DNA from: Icerya purchasi
Taxonomy: Eukaryota > Arthropoda > Insecta > Hemiptera > Monophlebidae
Direction of reading: 5' to 3'
Length of the DNA stretch: 64,000 bases
Assembly (NCBI GenBank): GCA_039619475.1
Contig: CM077116.1
Coordinates: 252,574,440 to 252,638,439 of the forward strand
Both the position numbers and the translations under genes were made by a program. Positions within the stretch are counted from its first letter, which is position 1. The number at the start of each line of letters is the position of its first letter. The notes under the pieces were generated by a model. The model worked only from the letters and a program-made list of their open reading frames with translations, did not search any database and was not told where the DNA came from. This document shows, one piece after another, positions 25,401-34,690 of this stretch.

Positions 25401-25714
25401 AAAATTAAATTAAAAAAAAATTAAATTAAATTAAAATGTTGCTTGTACTCATTGCAATAATGTGTTAGTTATAATATACTGAATTATAAGCCTACAATAA
25501 TGTTATGAATAGTTAGCCCATGACCATGTCAATGTAGATGTCATATTAATAATTATTCAACATAAAATTAGAATACTTCAGTAAACTAAATTTAATTTGC
25601 TATAAAAAATATGTTCTCTAAAAGGAGTTTTCAAGTAAGCTAGCTCTCCACGGGCCGGACAAAATCTGTCGGCGGGCCGGATGTGGCCCTCGGGCCGTAG
25701 TTTGGAGACCCCTG
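22441..25714 (+). mobile_element. Complete hAT transposon, 3274 bp
   Basis: Both ends carry the same 16-bp inverted terminus, CAGGGGTCTCCAAACT (22441-22456 and complement 25699-25714), beginning with the hAT-typical CAGGGG. GTATAGAT is duplicated at 22433-22440 and 25715-25722, the 8-bp duplication expected of hATs. Subterminal GGGCC-rich blocks occur at both ends. One open transposase occupies the middle. The insertion interrupts a LINE exactly at its LIYT codons, and the perfect termini, perfect target duplication and open frame indicate a young copy. Confidence 0.97.
23523..25319 (+). CDS. hAT transposase (GTF2IRD2/ZBED-like), 598 aa, open
   Basis: The protein should bind the element's ends and catalyse cut-and-paste transposition in the nucleus. 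A BED-type zinc finger lies at residues 33-56 (C33-x2-C36-x14-H51-x4-H56). The RNase H-like core begins with LALDESTDVSD, where D179 is the likely first catalytic Asp; ITTDGGKN gives the second (D246), and LHCIIHQ holds the hAT-typical C-x2-H (C279, H282). The C-terminal dimerisation region contains FARGLFSVFGTTYLCEKTFS and SKLTDQHLKSLL. Overall it resembles the hAT group domesticated in vertebrates as GTF2IRD2 and ZBED/SCAND-like proteins. The first ATG at 23523 precedes the zinc finger by 32 residues, a normal spacing. A leader of about 1.08 kb separates it from the left terminus and may contain a promoter or a spliced 5' exon. No stop or frameshift is present. Confidence 0.93.
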   Translation: MEKKRKIHSECRKFKHQWNIQYFVIESSNKALCLICNESIAVLKEYNIKRHYETKHFQNYSKYTGSLRTEKFEAMKRGLKSQQSSFTKLKTEQEAATRASFRVALEIAKRGKPFTDGEMIKECIITVAEEMCPEKVNLLKTVSMSANTVARRVENIAENISSQLFDKNGHVEWFSLALDESTDVSDTAQVLIYIRGVDKSYEVHEELLDMYSIHGTTTGTDIFKGVEMAINQKNLRWKNLKYITTDGGKNMSGKDKGVVALVSKAVENDGGSKPLVLHCIIHQQSLCGKCLDMSEVLKPVISTVNFIRSFGLNHRQFQQFIEEIGENDLPYHTAVRWLSCGKVLQRFFELRAVIEIFLNEKHRPLTELQNNSWLWKLAFYVDLTKHVNELNLRLQGENQHLPDLYTNIKSFRKKLILFQSQLRSKCFSHFKTCEIFSHTTETEFPIDFAIQTLSALKINFDTRFSDFDAIANQIKIFENPFDTDIETLAPELQMEMIDLQCSDIIKNQYQNSSLLEFYKSLPLTQFDNLHKFARGLFSVFGTTYLCEKTFSKMKYTKNVYRSKLTDQHLKSLLIIGTSKISPQLQTIVSGKSQLHKSH

Positions 25715-25722
25715 GTATAGAT
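25699..25722 (-). repeat. hAT right inverted terminus and target duplication
   Basis: Complement of the left terminus followed by GTATAGAT. Confidence 0.97.
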
Positions 25723-26755
25723 CAATAAATGAGCAGGAAAAGAGGAATTCAATAAATGAAGAAATTCATTGTTGATTGCACCGTGAGAGGAGGAATTGGC
25801 TCGAAGTGGGAGAGAGGAAAATTTGATAGGCTGCCATAGGCTATTGAAGTCATGAAAGAAGTAAGGAAGAGTGTTGCAGGAAAGGACAACAGGAGAAAAA
25901 TTAGAAAGACGGGTAGCAATGAGCGACAGGACTGGGATTTTATGCGGAGAAAAACGGCAGCGGTTTTTGATATACAGATAGGAAGAAATAAGTTTGGACG
26001 AGGAGATGGGAAGCCGTTTAATTAAGAAGCGATAGCCAAGCTGAGAACGGCGAATAAACAGTGGTTGGGTAACCGACTCTGATAGAACTGCGGGAATGGG
26101 GGAGGATTTCAAGGCTCCAATGCGCAAACGGAGGCAAGACTTCTGGATCGCGTCAAGTTTAGAGAGGAGAGACTTGGAGGAATTACCGTAGATAAAGAAA
26201 CAATAGTCGAGATTAGACCGGATGATGGCTTTGAAAAGAATTAGAAGGATAAACGGATCGCCTCCCCATCTGAGGGGAGAGAGAGTTTTAAGAAGATTAA
26301 GTCTTTTAAGACAGGATTTATAGAGAAAATTAATGTGCTCATGGAATGTGAAGCGGCTATTTTAAAAAAGGCCAAGATAGCATATGGAATCGACAACGGG
26401 GATAGGAATACCAGATACAGTGATGCGAGTTAGAGCTCGGTTAAAGGGAGGAGAGAAAAAATGATACAAGACGACTTGGTAGGAGAAAGGGAGAGGTGAA
26501 GGCGAGAAAGGGAATTATTAAGAATAGACAGGGAATTATTCAACTCATCAATAGCGGCGGACAGATTGTCAGAGGTGGAATAGACCAAAATGTCGTCAGC
26601 GAAGAGGAGGTAGGAGGAAGGAATAGGAAGAGAAGGGATATCAAAAGAGTAGATATTAAAAAGTGTAGGACTCAGACAGGAACCCTGTGGGAGCCCACGA
26701 TAAACGCATCTAGAGGAGGAAAAGAAGGGAGAAGAAATAAAGAGAGTTCTGTTCA
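25715..26755 (-). pseudogene. LINE ORF2 reverse transcriptase part
   Basis: Minus-strand reading from about 26750: RTLFISSPFF, GLPQGSCLSPTLFNIYS, YLLFADDILVYSTSDNL (the FADD catalytic box is intact), LSPTKSSCIIFS, VDSICYLGL, a stop, then LLKTLSPLRWGGDP, RSNLDYCFFIYGNSS, AIQKSCLRIGALKSSPIP and finally FPAHLLIYT at the hAT boundary. This is the palm, thumb and linker of a non-LTR RT with a C-terminal RNase H. The 169-codon stretch at 25618-26127 is open but runs into hAT terminal sequence at its end. At least one stop (about 26355) breaks the frame. Confidence 0.88.
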
Positions 26756-26905
26756 GTCTTTCCTAAATAAAAAATTCACCATTGCCTCCATTGTGGACGT
26801 CTCTTCTGCCTTTGATAATGTGCATCTTCCCTCTCTGGGTTCCAAACTATTTTCTCTTAACCTCCCTCTCGTCGTCGTCATTCTCATACTCAACCTCTTC
26901 CAGAA
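26756..26905 (+). pseudogene. Inverted 5' segment of the same LINE
   Basis: On the plus strand the segment reads FLNKKFTIASIVDVSSAFD followed by NVHLPSLGSKLFSLNLP, the RT block with the first catalytic Asp (xDVSSAFDNV). In an unrearranged element this would lie immediately upstream of the GLPQGSCLSP block that here is on the minus strand. It ends at the target duplication (26906). The junction with the minus-strand part lies near 26752-26760. Confidence 0.85.
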
Positions 26906-26916
26906 TAGAAGAATGT

Positions 26917-28088
26917 AAAATGTAATCTTTTTACATTTTTTGTCAATTAGCGGGACTTTTACTAAACATGAAAATTTCTCCGTCCAAAGTATTTAAAATT
27001 ATCGGTATATACTAATGTTATTGACGTATCTTAAAATTATTATGGGCATATACTAATGTTATCGATATCTCAAGTCCTTCGATCCAGAACGGAAAGTCCT
27101 GTGCAGAAAAGAAATTAATTATTGGAGAAAGTGCTCGTGAGTGACTTCGGTCTAAAATCCATGCATGAATATATTTATACACAGCCATCACACACAGACA
27201 CCAATTAATAACTCTGATTCCTCCTCCGGGGTGGAACTTTTCTCTGTGAGGACATTTCCAAGTATTCGGTGTATGTAATGTGGAAACAATGTGTCTCTAT
27301 AATTAAGCGGTTTTTGAAATATTTCGATTGCAGGTAATATATGCTATTATCGAAAAATCGCATTTAGATTACTCGTATTTCCAGGACTACAAAGTGGTTT
27401 TTCTGATGCGATAGCTGCCATCTGCTGGTGCCCACATCGCATTCGCGTATTATATTTTCAAGTGCCCACCGAACTCTCATCCGTGCATCGGGTAATTTAC
27501 TTTCGACTCGGGTTTACATTGATTGCGCTATTTTTAAAATTAAAGTTCGAGTCTTTCATTGTACGTTCTAGCAATAGCGGATCGCTAGCGAAAACGTTAG
27601 GTTTTTTTTTTTTAATTTTTATTTAGAAATCTAGGTGTTGCAATTAACCCGGCTATTATCTAAGACCACAATGGAAGTTACAATAGGCGATTTATTTAGG
27701 ATTGTTGGAACAAAGTCTGGTTGATTCGACAACAATTGGTGCAGTGTTTTGGCAGACGTTCTACAGTTAGTTAGCCTGCGAATCCACAAAGTGAGCATGG
27801 ACTCGTTGGAAGATGTAGTCATGAGACAATATGTACTTTGTGTCTCAAGTGTAGCTCGATAAAACTGAGATTGATTTTCCGTATATTAGAAGTCTCATTG
27901 TTGCGTTTCGCGTAACAATCCATTGAGCCGCCGGTATTACTTAACTCAGCAGAGACGGGAATGCCACAGTTCACCGTGAGCAAATTTTTCCGCGAGCATA
28001 GTTTGTCAAAATTACACTTCATGGTCGAGGGATTATCCTCAATTCGGCTAATCCGATAAAGTTTCTTTCATTTGTTCATTCGATTAGT
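26917..28088. other. Unassigned DNA
   Basis: No gene recognised. T run at 27602-27613. Two short open minus-strand frames at 27631-28022 have no motif. Confidence 0.55.
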
Positions 28089-28094
28089 GTTGAA
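28089..28094 (+). repeat. Left 6-bp target duplication (GTTGAA)
   Basis: Identical to 45002-45007 on the other side of the palindromic element. Confidence 0.85.
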
Positions 28095-28139
28095 AGTAGC
28101 TAATAAATGGGCGTTCTGGGGCGTCTGACGTCACCAACC

Positions 28140-28390
28140 CCTATTTGTCCCCCGGTGCTCAAAACTCACCCCAATTTGTCCCCCGGTGCTCAAAACTCAC
28201 CCCAAGTTGTCCCCCGGTGCTCAAAACTCACCCCAATTTGTCCCTCGGTGCTCAAAACTCACCCCAATTTGTCCCCAGGTGCTCAAACTTCACCCCCAAT
28301 TTATGTCCAGGTGTCCAAAATTCACCCCAATTTATGTCCAGGTGTCCAAAATTCACCCCAATTTATATCCATGCGATCAAATTTAACCCA
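28140..28390 (+). repeat. 31-bp tandem array in left arm
   Basis: Five units containing GGTGCTCAAA(A/C) and CACCCCAATTTGTCC start near 28154, 28185, 28216, 28247 and 28278, followed by three diverged units to about 28385. Further relics occur at 28470-28560. The unit has no stop codons, so all three frames stay open without being a gene. Confidence 0.9.
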
Positions 28391-29131
28391 AGTTTCCCCC
28401 CAGTTCCTCCTAGTTCCCCCCAATTTTCCTGGACAGTTCCGCTAATTCGATCCCTAATTCCCATCAAGGTAGACAAAATTCACCCCCAATTAGCGTACAG
28501 GTGCTGAAAGTTCACCCCAATTTGTATCCATATGGTTAAAATTCACCCAAGTTTCCCCAAAATTTCTTCAAATTTTCCCGATTCCCCGTTCATACTGTTA
28601 TCTGTAAATGCGCTCGCACCGTTTCCACGCATATATTCAACATAGCCTTAGCCGCTATGAAAGTGTACTCGCTTTCCCATACCCGCGCCTTCTATCATCA
28701 TATGTTTGTATTATACATGACTCTGCGTGTAATGTATACAACATAATTTTTAATTTTCATTTTTCGAGGTTGGGAGGGGTAAAATTTTGCCAGGAGTGAT
28801 AAAAACGTTTGAATCTCAACACTTAGAACCCAAAATTTAAAGGAATTTTCCGAGTCGTGCTCCGTTCCGACACTTTTTTTTTTTTTAAATTTATTTTTAA
28901 AGAAAATATTTGAACGATCCATCCATCAGTCGAATGAGAGCGGGCGAGTGTGCTGCTACGGGATGTATTATGTAAGCGCGAGCGCGGCTGTAATGGAAAT
29001 ATTTAAATGTTCAAGCAACTAGTTGAAACTGTCACCAGGTGAGGTGAATTCCAGCCATTCGTTTTGAAATTAACTATCCGATCATCTATGCACACTTTCG
29101 TGCATATTTTATTTTCGTGTCTAAGTATTAT

Positions 29132-29804
29132 TGCATCCAACTCAGTGGTCACGTACGCGAACGTTGCTGTACAAAACCACCTAGACAAGCTGGCTGAATG
29201 GGCACAGAGCTGGCGCATAATGTTTAACCCCAACAAGTGTCAACACGTCGTGTTTACAAACAGGAAAACTAGCTGTCCAGCGGTGAAAATTGGCAACGCT
29301 CAAATTCCCCAAACCAACTCGGTACGGTATCTCGGCATGTACCTGGACAGGAGACTTACTTGGCGAATACACGTGGCACAAATCAGAAGAGCCATTGCTG
29401 CTCGCGCGAAGTCACTACATCCGCTTTTGGGACGGAAGTCTGCTCTCAACTTAACTACCAAACGAATCATTTACCTTGCTGCAATCGCTCCCATTTGGCG
29501 CTATGGAATTGAATTGTATGGAAGTACTTGTAAAAGCAACCTTCGAAGAATTCAACAGCAGCAGTCCAGGATACTCCGCACTATCACGTCTGCTCCACCT
29601 TACGTGTCCAATTTGACGTTACATAATGACCTCAGGGTCCCATATGTCAGTGATGCACACATTGCACAGTACAAAAGATTGTTTGACAAATTCGAGTGTA
29701 GCAGCAATCCTGTCATCCGTAGGATGCATACGGACAGTCTTCCAGATAATCCTCCAAGGCGACTTAAAAGGAAATGGTGTCGGGATGCTATCCCGATCAC
29801 TTAA
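29132..29804 (+). pseudogene. Jockey-like ORF2 C-terminal fragment
   Basis: The frame is open to a natural stop at 29802-29804 and reads LQNHL-like VQNHLDKLAEWAQSWRI, NPNKCQHVVFTNRK, SVRYLGMYLDRRLTWRIHV, IAPIWRYGIELYG, IQQQQSRILRTITSAPPYV and TLHNDLRVPYV. These are the thumb and C-terminal blocks of Jockey-clade reverse transcriptases. Endonuclease and catalytic RT motifs are absent because of 5' truncation. The upstream part of the open frame (29064-29131) is arm sequence, not LINE. It differs from the full-length Jockey element in the right arm, so it is a different family. Confidence 0.9.
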
Positions 29805-30048
29805 TTCCTCACTTTAAGTTACTTGCATAATAACATGTACTTATTCTTAATCACGGCACGCGTTCATTCCTATAATTGATCCTCTGAACATTCTTATCTT
29901 ATTGTGTTACTCCCTTTCCCTTCTCACAACCTAATGTCTCGCTGGAGTCATTAGATTTTATTATTATTAGTTCCTCTTCCTACAATATCGCCGTTGTTTG
30001 CAGTAAGTTGTGCTGGTATGACGTATTAAAAAAAAAAAAAAAAAAAAA
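29132..30048 (+). mobile_element. 5'-truncated Jockey-like LINE in left arm
   Basis: AAGTATTAT flanks the insertion at 29123-29131 and 30049-30057. The right arm preserves the uninterrupted site at 43996-44004. The element ends with a poly-A tail of about 21 bases or more at 30028-30048. Only the 3' 0.9 kb of the LINE was inserted. Confidence 0.93.
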
Positions 30049-31041
30049 AAGTATTATAGAATTAGCCTAAGTATACTTTTCTTTTACACTTCTGTTCATT
30101 TCTTCCGAACGTTCATAATTTTCTTATTTTATTATTTTCTCAGGTTCTAAAAATAAATCCATTGATATCTTCACTAGTATGATTGCATAAACATCTTCTA
30201 ACGGTATTCCTCATATTGTTCATAATAATTTTTCACGTCTATGTATTATGGAATTAGTCTAAAATATATTTTTTCCCCTCTAAAGTCTTTTTCCAATCGT
30301 AGGTATTCAAAAATTAATTCGAGTATATTTTTATTTAACGCTGTTTCATATTTTCCGTCTCCCCTATCCACCCTACACAAATTTAAATTCTTTTCTATTA
30401 TTTTTCATGAGTACATCCCCCTGAAACTACAGTGAAACTATACCATTTATTCCCACGCACCCATCTGCTAACAATGATTTTCTCATCATTCATAATAATT
30501 TTTTTCGAATCTGTTAGTTTAAGATTATTTCATTTTTTTTTTCAAACCCTAAGTATTTTTTTTTTTTTTCAATATCTTCCATATTTTCCCCCAATATGTC
30601 CCCATACGCTCATAATGCAAAGGTACTCTGCTTGTTTCCTTGCATGAATGTTGCTATGCCGTTGATTTCGATCATGTGTCAAGGTCATCGAGTCTGCCCG
30701 GATCTTCTCCTTCATATCTTTTGTAGAAAAACCGGTTGACATGTACACATCTACACACAAACACCCATAACCCAAAGATCACCTGTAAATTTCGTTCATC
30801 TGCGTATGTAACCAGCTTTCACCAAAGGAATGTGGTTTTTCTGGTGCAGCCCGCCCTCTTCAAAGACATGCATCGAGCTAGAATCTCGAAAGAATCTGTT
30901 CAGGCAGTCAGTATTAGTGTTACATTAAACGTGTAGAATTTGTTGAAGCTGTGTTCTTCACGCATTAATAAAAGTTTGCTCTAACGTTAAAAGTAATAAT
31001 TTTCTACATTCTTAGTAAAAAGTTAAAAATATTATTCAAAC

Positions 31042-31491
31042 ATGAATAACACTACCGATTCGATTGATATTAAAGTCGACGAATTTATTCAGAATTCATT
31101 TTCGAGTGATAGTGTCTCGCATACAACTTCATCACCTCCATCACAGCAATCAGATGATGGTTATACAGCAGAAGGATCAACATCTTCTGTACATAATATC
31201 ATTGGACCTGTATTATTATCAGAACAAGCAGATATAGCGGAATATTTTGTAGATATCAGCATCCATATAGATTGTGATTATGGTTTTCGAGTAACTGAAC
31301 TAGCAATGATTGATATGTCTGGCGGAAAGTGTTTGCATACAGTGTATAAGCCAAGCAGAGCATGGCATGCATCAAAAATGCCACATTTACAATGTTCTTC
31401 GATGAGTCATTACTTGAAAAATCCTTCATTATTTCTCTACCCCCCCCCCCAACTTGAAGTACTGATAATGATGAATATTACAAAAATCTGA
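31042..31491 (+). CDS. Small element-encoded protein, left-arm copy (149 aa)
   Basis: An ATG at 31042 follows an A-rich leader. Residues 1-60 are Ser/Thr/Asp-rich and look disordered. Residues 70-115 read EYFVDISIHIDCD, YGFRVTELAMIDM and KCLHTVYKPSRAW, a compact pattern (hydrophobic strand, KE/TEL, later KP.W) that I remember from uncharacterised proteins of insect mobile elements. The frame then crosses an 11-base C run (31440-31450) and ends 14 residues later. The right-arm copy has 12 bases in this run and ends differently, so the true C-terminus is uncertain, or the frame continues by splicing. Function unknown; an exonuclease-like fold is only a guess. Confidence 0.55.
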   Translation: MNNTTDSIDIKVDEFIQNSFSSDSVSHTTSSPPSQQSDDGYTAEGSTSSVHNIIGPVLLSEQADIAEYFVDISIHIDCDYGFRVTELAMIDMSGGKCLHTVYKPSRAWHASKMPHLQCSSMSHYLKNPSLFLYPPPQLEVLIMMNITKI

Positions 31492-33889
31492 GCCAGTTGT
31501 GTAAAGTGTACATATAATTATTATCTAATTTTCGAATATAATCCCACATAATTTGTTCATATCTTTTTAAATTAAAAAATTTTATTTTTTATTTTTTCTA
31601 TAACAAACGAATCTAACTGTTCAACTTTTTCATGTACATCACGTACATCAAGTATTTTCCACAGCTGCGTGAGTTTTCATTAATTTGTAAGTCACAACCT
31701 AAGACCTGGAGAGTTCTCTCAAATTTTTTAAAATCTTTCATAATCACATTTTTATAAAAATATGTATTAAGTGCACATGTTATTTAATATTTTTTTATTT
31801 CACAAATATTTTGTCTATGAGGTGTGTTGATCAATAGAGCAACAGGTAGAAAACCTACTAGCTTACGAGACACAGCATGTTTATAGAAAAAACGTGCTAG
31901 CATGAGCAGATCAGAGTTGCAATGTGCGAGTGAGAGACTGTATGCATGTATGTGTGCGAGAGCAACAGCCTGATTATAAAAAACGTCGAAGATACATGCA
32001 TCTATCTGTGAACAATTATCACATCAAACATAAAAAGGCAGACTAAAAGATTATTATTTTCTTTTTTCATTCATTCTCGCCACTATTACCACTCGCGCCC
32101 CACTGTCAAGACCTCTGAACATACATTACTAACCTCACCGACACTATAATATTTTTTCTCTGTGTTATTAAATTAACCCAAGTATATTTTTATTCATTTG
32201 TTACGCAAACATTTGTTCAAATCTTTCGTAATATGTCATGCACAAGCCCGCAGACACTACTCGCTTTATTACCACGAATACATCTCTTTCATTCTCACTT
32301 ATCATAACATAGTTTTTCTTGAAATTGTAAAAAAATCCTCTTTGCTCCATTCTTCCAAGGTGATTTATTTCCAAATTTCAAATCACTCATAATTATTTTA
32401 GAATCAAATTAAGTATATTTTATCATTTCCAAAAATCAATCATCTCTGTACAAGGCATTAACTCATTTTCACATCAAACATATTATTTTTTATCATTTAA
32501 ATTTTTTTCTCAATTCACAAATAGCTAACCTATAATAACATATTGTTGTAAACATACATGACGAACTCACTCCTCATAATTACATCATGAATTATTTTTT
32601 TCTTCATTTTTTTTTTACCATCATGACAAAAGCAATAGAATCACGGCATTTATGAATGTGTACACCACACGCTTCCAATAACCTATCATACATTTTTTTA
32701 AATTAGTCCAAGCATACTATTTTTTCAATAACAAAGTCGATCATACATACTTTTTTCTTCTATATAATCACTAATCTATGAAAACACTTCGTTTGTTTTA
32801 CCCATACCATAGCATTCACTCCTTTTCCCTCATGCTAACAAACTTCAAAATTTAATAATATAACACGAAATTATTCTAAATACATGTTCATGCTATTAAA
32901 ATTATTATATCAATTAATCTATATATTCCTTTTGCTCATTTCTGAAAAAAGTCCTACAACATGTTTTAAAATTAATCGAAATATACTATTTTATTACCTA
33001 AAATCAATTATTCTCCCATACAGTTTTTTCCAATCATACATAATTTTTGTTTCCCATATTGTCATTATTGCAAAGTCATACAAAACAACAACATATTTTT
33101 AATCATAATGAATCCTTCATCCCGTTCCATTCATGCTATATACCATTATCATTCATTTCAATGTTATGAAATTAGTCTAAATATACATTCATGCTAGCAA
33201 AGTTATTATCTCACCCTTTGCATTGTTCCAAAAATGATTTATTTTACATTTTTTCTTTAAATTTCCCTCATACTATTATTTTTGAAATGCAGGATGATGA
33301 ATATGATTAGAATTCTTGATTATGAAGAGAGAGACGCATGCTGAAATTGTATTGTCATTGTATATGCGGGATGATGTGTGATTGTGGGTGAGTATGCATG
33401 CATGTAAAATATATGAGTGTGTTAGTAGAAAACATCCGTTCAAGCATGAACACAGCTACAGATAGAGTTATAGAATGAGAGAGATAAAAATATATATTTT
33501 GTTATGTTTGATATGTGTATGATAAAGAGGTTAACAAAGAATAATCACATTACCTTCACAACTTAGACATTGAGTTATACCTTTGCAATATTTTATATGT
33601 GAAAGCAGTGACATTTTTTGACTCATTATAACCAATTTTCCAACATTTCTCTTCGCTTTTCCTACATTTTAATACTTTTACACTGTTTTAGTCAATTTTT
33701 GCTATTTAATGCCATTTTTCCAGTGTTTTTACCACCTTTCTCGCGATTTTCATCATTCTTTCATAATCTTTGTTAGGTTCTTTTCTTACAACTCTTTACC
33801 ATTTCGACCGTCGTTAGTGATATCCATCATTATTTATGCTTTCATTCCTTCTGCTTAATCTATGCACACATACAGCTTAGCAATCGCCG
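31492..33889. other. AT-rich inner arm with a recurring motif
   Basis: No gene is supported. A degenerate motif of the form GAAATTAgTCtAAaTATAC recurs at irregular spacing (32170, 32402, 32701, 32867, 32970, 33168; further copies at 30057, 30250 and 30310 in the outer arm), suggesting a decayed satellite-like array. The mirror lies at 35638-38050. Confidence 0.5.
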
Positions 33890-33934
33890 AAACAGTTATT
33901 GGATAATCGGGAAACACTACAAATACCTAAAAGG

Positions 33935-34690
33935 ATGAAAAATGAATCTGATGGAATAAGTGATACATCAATAATAAAACGTCATAAACTTTCTAATGAC
34001 AGTAGGAAACATGATTATGAGATTGATATTGAAAATGAAGAAGAATGTGAAAATAGTGATAATAAGTCTGGATATAAGACCATTAATATGCGTGAAATGG
34101 CTCCATTTCAAATAGATGTTGGTGAACCTGTACCAAATGATCCTGTATATGGAATACAATATAATGCTACCACTCATGAGTATATGATGGGTTCAACACC
34201 AGTTTCGTGGAATCGAAAATGTGGTGAAATTTATTTAGGAAAAGGAAGAACACTAACTAAATTTCCTTACACACCAGGACTGATTCATTTACTGATGGAA
34301 ACAAATGTTGATGAGAATAAATATACAAATAATGATTTAGCTTTGTATAAACAAATACTGGAATTTACCAGAGCTCATGTACGTGTTACTGGTGTATTAA
34401 AGGGTACTCCACTTCCTAAATACAGAAAAATAATACGTCCTCTGTTTCAATCTACAATACAGAATGTAAAAGTTTATCCAGATAAAACGAAAAAGAAACG
34501 TGCATATAGTACTGTTCGAAAAGTATATCTCGAAGACCCTCATTTCAATTATTCTGACGATCCTAATGAATTGGTTGAACGATTATTGTTACTACACACA
34601 TCTAAACAATCAGGAAATAATGGATTAGATACTGAAATTCAGATGATTGAAGAAAAGTTGGCTGAAGAAGGATATATTCAGTTAAATTAG
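33935..34690 (+). CDS. DUF8207-like protein in the unique centre (251 aa)
   Basis: The frame is open from 33881. The first ATG is at 33935, 45 bp inside the arm boundary. The N-terminal 60 residues are charged and include RHK and a Glu/Asp-rich run. From about residue 75 the protein has DPVYGIQYN, YMMGSTPVSW, IYLGKGRTLTKFPYTPGLIHLLM, YTNNDLALYKQILEFTRAHV and PKYRKIIRPLFQ. The order (YGI, short beta strands, TPGL..LL, YT..DL..YK.IL..T.AH, KY..II.P) is what I remember of Pfam DUF8207 proteins, which are frequent in arthropod genomes and linked to Maverick-like elements. The domain's function is unknown. A TTAG at 33877-33880 behind a pyrimidine-containing tract could be a 3' splice site, so an upstream exon in the left arm is possible. 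It is the only gene in the single-copy core, which makes it a candidate maintenance or mobilisation factor. Confidence 0.7.
   Translation: MKNESDGISDTSIIKRHKLSNDSRKHDYEIDIENEEECENSDNKSGYKTINMREMAPFQIDVGEPVPNDPVYGIQYNATTHEYMMGSTPVSWNRKCGEIYLGKGRTLTKFPYTPGLIHLLMETNVDENKYTNNDLALYKQILEFTRAHVRVTGVLKGTPLPKYRKIIRPLFQSTIQNVKVYPDKTKKKRAYSTVRKVYLEDPHFNYSDDPNELVERLLLLHTSKQSGNNGLDTEIQMIEEKLAEEGYIQLN

Larger units (their letters stand above)
21645..26905 (-). mobile_element. LINE insertion with inverted 5' segment, split by a hAT
   Basis: TAGAAGAATGT lies at 21634-21644 and 26906-26916 and brackets the whole unit. Just inside the left copy is a T-rich run, the complement of the LINE tail. From there to about 26755 the coding direction is minus and runs from the Cys/His tail back through RNase H to the RT core, interrupted by the hAT at 22441-25714. 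The outermost segment (about 26756-26905) codes on the plus strand for the RT block that should lie just upstream. This is the arrangement left by twin priming. Without the hAT the LINE is about 2 kb, a 5'-truncated copy. Confidence 0.85.
28095..33889 (+). repeat. Left terminal inverted arm (~4.87 kb plus a LINE)
   Basis: Reverse complement of 35638-45001 apart from private insertions, scattered substitutions and small indels. The same open frames appear in both: 28608/44519, 30241/43812, 31042/38493 and 32884/36643. From outside in it holds a 31-bp tandem array, a LINE insertion (29132-30048), the small gene at 31042 and AT-rich repeats with a recurring motif. The arm ends close to TTAGCAATCGCCG. 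Confidence 0.95.

Noticed and set aside
26496..26755. Plus-strand open frame upstream of the VDVSSAFD block
   Set aside because: The first part is the antisense of the minus-strand RT (FADD block). Only the part after about 26756 is coding in that direction, as the inverted LINE segment.
28107..28507. Overlapping open frames of 66-120 codons rich in Pro, Cys and Ser (mirrored at 44682-44989)
   Set aside because: They are translations of the 31-bp tandem array, which has no stop in any frame. They overlap in three frames and their length follows unit number, so they are not genes.
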